Source: Candidatus Flexicrinis proximus (GTDB lineage Bacteria; Chloroflexota; Anaerolineae; Aggregatilineales; Phototrophicaceae). Taken from it: DNA of 30,351 bases. Location: positions 1 to 30,351 of the forward strand of contig JADJQF010000013.1 in the NCBI GenBank assembly GCA_016712885.1, read 5' to 3'. Below the pieces are notes generated by a model that did not search any database, had not been told where the DNA came from, and was given only the letters and a program-made list of their open reading frames with translations. Positions 28,255 through 30,351 of the stretch are shown here, piece by piece (the stretch's first letter is position 1; each line of letters begins with the position of its first letter). The position numbers and the translations under genes are program-made.

Positions 28255-28290
28255 AACGCCCCCGCTCGGGAGAGACGGGGCCGTTTTGTT
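28255..28290 (+). terminator. Rho-independent terminator of the liv operon
   Basis: AACG-C-CCCCG (28255-28264) pairs with CGGGG-C-CGTT (28276-28286) with one C-C mismatch, and an inner CTC/GAG. A T-rich tail TTTTGTT follows. Confidence 0.7.
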
Positions 28291-28543
28291 GTGTTGAGCT
28301 GCCTGCAAATGCTTGAATGATCCTTCGGTGCAGCGCGCTGTTGAATGATGTTCATTGATGTTTCAGGCGCAAAGTCTTATTCGTGTTAAGGCAATCACCA
28401 GGGTGTATTCGCGAGCAGGCCGCCAATAAATGGGGCCGGTTCCGATAAGCCGGACGTGGCGCATCATACGATATACCGACGAAGCCCGGCAAATGTCGCG
28501 TTTTATGGATTATTTTCACCCCGTCCTATCGGAGATTACACGG
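28291..28543. other. Intergenic gap with no recognised gene
   Basis: The region between the liv terminator and the secreted hydrolase contains only short unsupported open frames. I see no RNA gene, no clear promoter and no hairpin repeat here. Confidence 0.6.
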
Positions 28544-29576
28544 ATGTTTTGGAGTCCCCTATCGTTAGCCTCGTCGCTCTCTTTCTGCTGCTCGGGAGCA
28601 GCCCCCGCGCCAGGACGCCACCCCAACTCCTGATCCTGGCCCCTATCGCCTGAGGGGCCGTTCACCATTGAACCATGCGCGCCCGCGAGTATCCGGCAGG
28701 CGAGATCGCGGCGCTGCGTCTTCCGAATCACCGACTTCTATACCCAGTATTTTATCGAGTACATGAGCGATGGCCTGCGGCTTCACGGCATCATGCAAAT
28801 CCCGCCGGGACCAGGGCCGTTCCCGGTGATTGTCCCTCAACCACGGCTATATCCGGCAGGCCGACTACTGGTCAGGCTGAAACCTGGGGAGGCCGCCGCC
28901 TACACTCAACCGGAATGGTTACATGACCGTCGCCCCCGATTATCGCAGTTGGGGCGACAGCGAATGGGGCGTGAGCCTGTTTCATGGCGGCCTGACCGTC
29001 GACGTCCTCAATCTGATCAGCGCCCTGGAAACCGTCCCGGAGGCGGATATGTCGCGTATCGGCATGTGGGGACACAGTGGGCGGCGGCATCACCATGAAA
29101 GCGCTTGCCGTCGACGACCGCATCGACGCGGCCGTGCTCTACGCCACCAACAGCGCGGATGACGCCGACCTTGTCACCATTACGGCCCCGGCTGTCTGGC
29201 CGACCGCCGCGCCGGGCGCCGCTGCAATCGTGGGGAAGTCATCCCGGCGGACACCGATGGCGACGTATACCGTGCCTATCTCGATGCGGCCGAAGACGCC
29301 GATTTCCTGGCGCGGGTATCGCCCTGGTCGGTTCTGGGCGAGCTAACCGCGCCGGTCCAGATCCATATTGGCACTCGCGACACCGTCGTGCCGACCGAAT
29401 GGTCCACCAAACTCTACAACGCACTCGTCGTTGCAGGCGTGCCCGCCGAATTCTACTGGTATGACGGCCAGGACCACACCTTTCGCGACGAGTCCTGGTT
29501 CCGCTTTATCGAGCGCGTCACCGACTTTCTTCGACTCCCCGTCAAAGGCGCATCCTGGGGCGTCTCGCACTCTTGA
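28544..29576 (+). pseudogene. Secreted alpha/beta hydrolase (dienelactone-hydrolase/prolyl-oligopeptidase type), many frameshifts
   Basis: The probable start is ATG 28544. An indel in a C run soon after joins it to a signal peptide (SPIVSLVALFLLLGSSPRA) followed by a T/P linker and GPYRLRGPFTIEPM. The core pieces, in different frames, are FYTQYFIEYMSDGLRLHGIM, QIPPGPGPFPVIV, NGYMTVAPDYRSWGDSEWG, the nucleophile elbow GMWGHSGGGITMKAL (near 29063-29110), the acid IGTRDTVVPTEWSTKLYNAL (near 29365-29425) and the histidine DGQDHTFRDESWF (near 29464-29502). The triad Ser-Asp-His is therefore present. At least six to eight indels break the frame, the worst case in the window. The gene is either a pseudogene or a poorly sequenced intact gene. 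It would cleave esters or peptides outside the cell. Confidence 0.75.
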
Positions 29577-29581
29577 TTGGA

Positions 29582-29709
29582 TCAACTCCGGACGAGTTGA
29601 CACCCCTACGCCTCTCCACGGCGACTTGGTGGCGCCAGCGCCGCCAAGTCGCCGATGAAGGTCGAGAGGGGACAACCCTCTCGCGGAGGTGTGGAGGCAG
29701 CGCCTCCAC
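29582..29709 (+). repeat. Extragenic multi-hairpin repeat, copy 5
   Basis: It follows the hydrolase stop. A small hairpin TCAACTC-CGGAC-GAGTTGA (29582-29600) is followed by module C (29619-29654; GGCGACTTGGTGGC with GCCGCCAAGTCGCC, one G-T pair), module A (29664-29682; GAGAGGG-GACAA-CCCTCTC) and a perfect module B (29691-29709). Module C has a quite different stem from copy 3 yet keeps pairing. Confidence 0.88.
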
Positions 29710-29819
29710 CAGCAACCTATCTCTCCAGTCCCACAGCCTCTTGGCCTGATCCGGTGACAATCGCGGCGAAACCTGCCGCTCTGAATGAACGACTCGAAGA
29801 GTCTCCGCGAGGAAGTCGC

Positions 29820-30351
29820 ATGACTTCCGGAACAGATCTTTGTCGCGCTCGTAATCATCGTGCCGCTCGCGCTGGCGTTTGTCGACCGGATGCGTATGGA
29901 AGTTGCGGCGCTGCTTATCGCCGCAATTCTCGGCATCGCGCAGTTCCTGGGGATGGCGACGCTCGGCGCGCCGAACACGCCGTCCGAAGCCAACCGCGTG
30001 CTGATCGGACTGAGCCAGCCGTCATCGCGACGCTGTTCAGCCTGTTTATTCTGACCCGTGCGCTGGACCGCACCGGTGGCGACGCGTTTGATTGCCCGCC
30101 GCGTGCTGGCCATCGGCGGGACGGCCGAACCCCGCCTGATTATCCCTGCTTGCGCTGACGACCGCGTTACTCTCGTTGTTCATGAACAACCTCGCGGCAG
30201 GTGCGCTGCTCATCCCCAGCGCTCTTGATATTTCACGCCGGACCGGCATTCATCCCAGTAAGCTGCTGATTCCAGTCTCGTTTGGCAGTCTGCTGGGCGG
30301 CATCAACCTACTTCACGACTGCGAACATCATCGCCAGCGACTTGTTGACCA
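29820..30351 (+). CDS. SLC13/DASS-type ion transporter, N-terminal part, frameshifted and cut by the window end
   Basis: ATG 29820 (MTS) follows GGAAG. One extra G near 29828 shifts the frame to the conserved EQIFVALVIIVPLALAFVDR, MRMEVAALLIAAILGIAQFL and GLSQPVIATLFSLFILTRAL. Later pieces are RLIARRVLAIGGTAEPRLII, LTTALLSLFMNNLAAGALLI and PSALDISRRTGIHPSKLLIP with VSFGSLLGGI, after which TTYFTTANIIASDLL runs off the end. The MNN (NNT-like) motif in a re-entrant loop and the SFGSLLGG segment mark the SLC13/ArsB/NhaD (ion transporter) superfamily, often with central TrkA_C domains. Substrates include dicarboxylates, sulfate and arsenite. At least three indels are present. The C-terminal half is not in the window. 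Confidence 0.8.

Overview
The window is about 30 kb of GC-rich bacterial DNA, apparently from a heterotroph of the Chloroflexota (Anaerolineae-like). That placement is inference. It rests on gene content: a Uma2-family protein, Thr/Pro-rich secreted SH3 proteins, an oligopeptide permease with an Asp/Gly-rich exported loop, lutABC with a DeoR regulator, and a DrrAB exporter. No rRNA, tRNA or marker gene confirms it.

Layout, left to right. (1) 174-1905, minus: a GAF-PAS-HisKA-HATPase sensor kinase broken by many indels. (2) 2018-5791, plus: a promoter, a DeoR regulator and lutA-lutB-lutC (lactate oxidation), with overlapping ends typical of one transcript. (3) 5881-8424, plus: an AcrR-like TetR repressor, an AcrR-like operator and a DrrA/DrrB-type ABC exporter. 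(4) 8606-10453, plus: a small membrane protein and a secreted SH3 protein with a duplicated four-cysteine module. (5) 10567-16702: an APH-type phosphotransferase (minus), an EamA transporter (plus), a secreted metzincin protease, a secreted alpha/beta hydrolase and an aldose 1-epimerase (all minus). (6) 16915-20941, plus: an oligopeptide/solute ABC importer (binding protein plus two permeases, no ATPases). (7) 21150-23086: Uma2 (plus), YccF and a second EamA transporter (minus). (8) 23110-28290, plus: a complete branched-chain amino-acid-type importer livKHMGF with promoter, structured leader and terminator. (9) 28544-30351, plus: a second secreted hydrolase, badly frameshifted, and the start of a SLC13/DASS-type transporter running off the end.

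Two features overlie the whole window. First, five copies of an extragenic multi-hairpin repeat sit only at gene 3' ends (10.5, 12.6, 18.7, 21.0 and 29.6 kb). Stem bases vary in pairs while the stems persist, and several loops are GNRA-like. This is the best candidate for something undescribed. Second, most genes carry single-base indels that leave the reading frame conserved on both sides. Many lie in homopolymers or form compensating pairs. They are densest at the two ends (1-1900 and 27000-30351), which fits low-coverage consensus errors better than gene decay. CDS coordinates below span the reconstructed gene even where the frame is interrupted.

Together the genes describe a scavenging lifestyle. 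Secreted protease and hydrolases act outside the cell, two binding-protein importers and several carriers bring in peptides, amino acids and anions, lactate is oxidised by LutABC, and an efflux pump sits under its own repressor. I did not find a defence system, prophage, CRISPR array or transposase.
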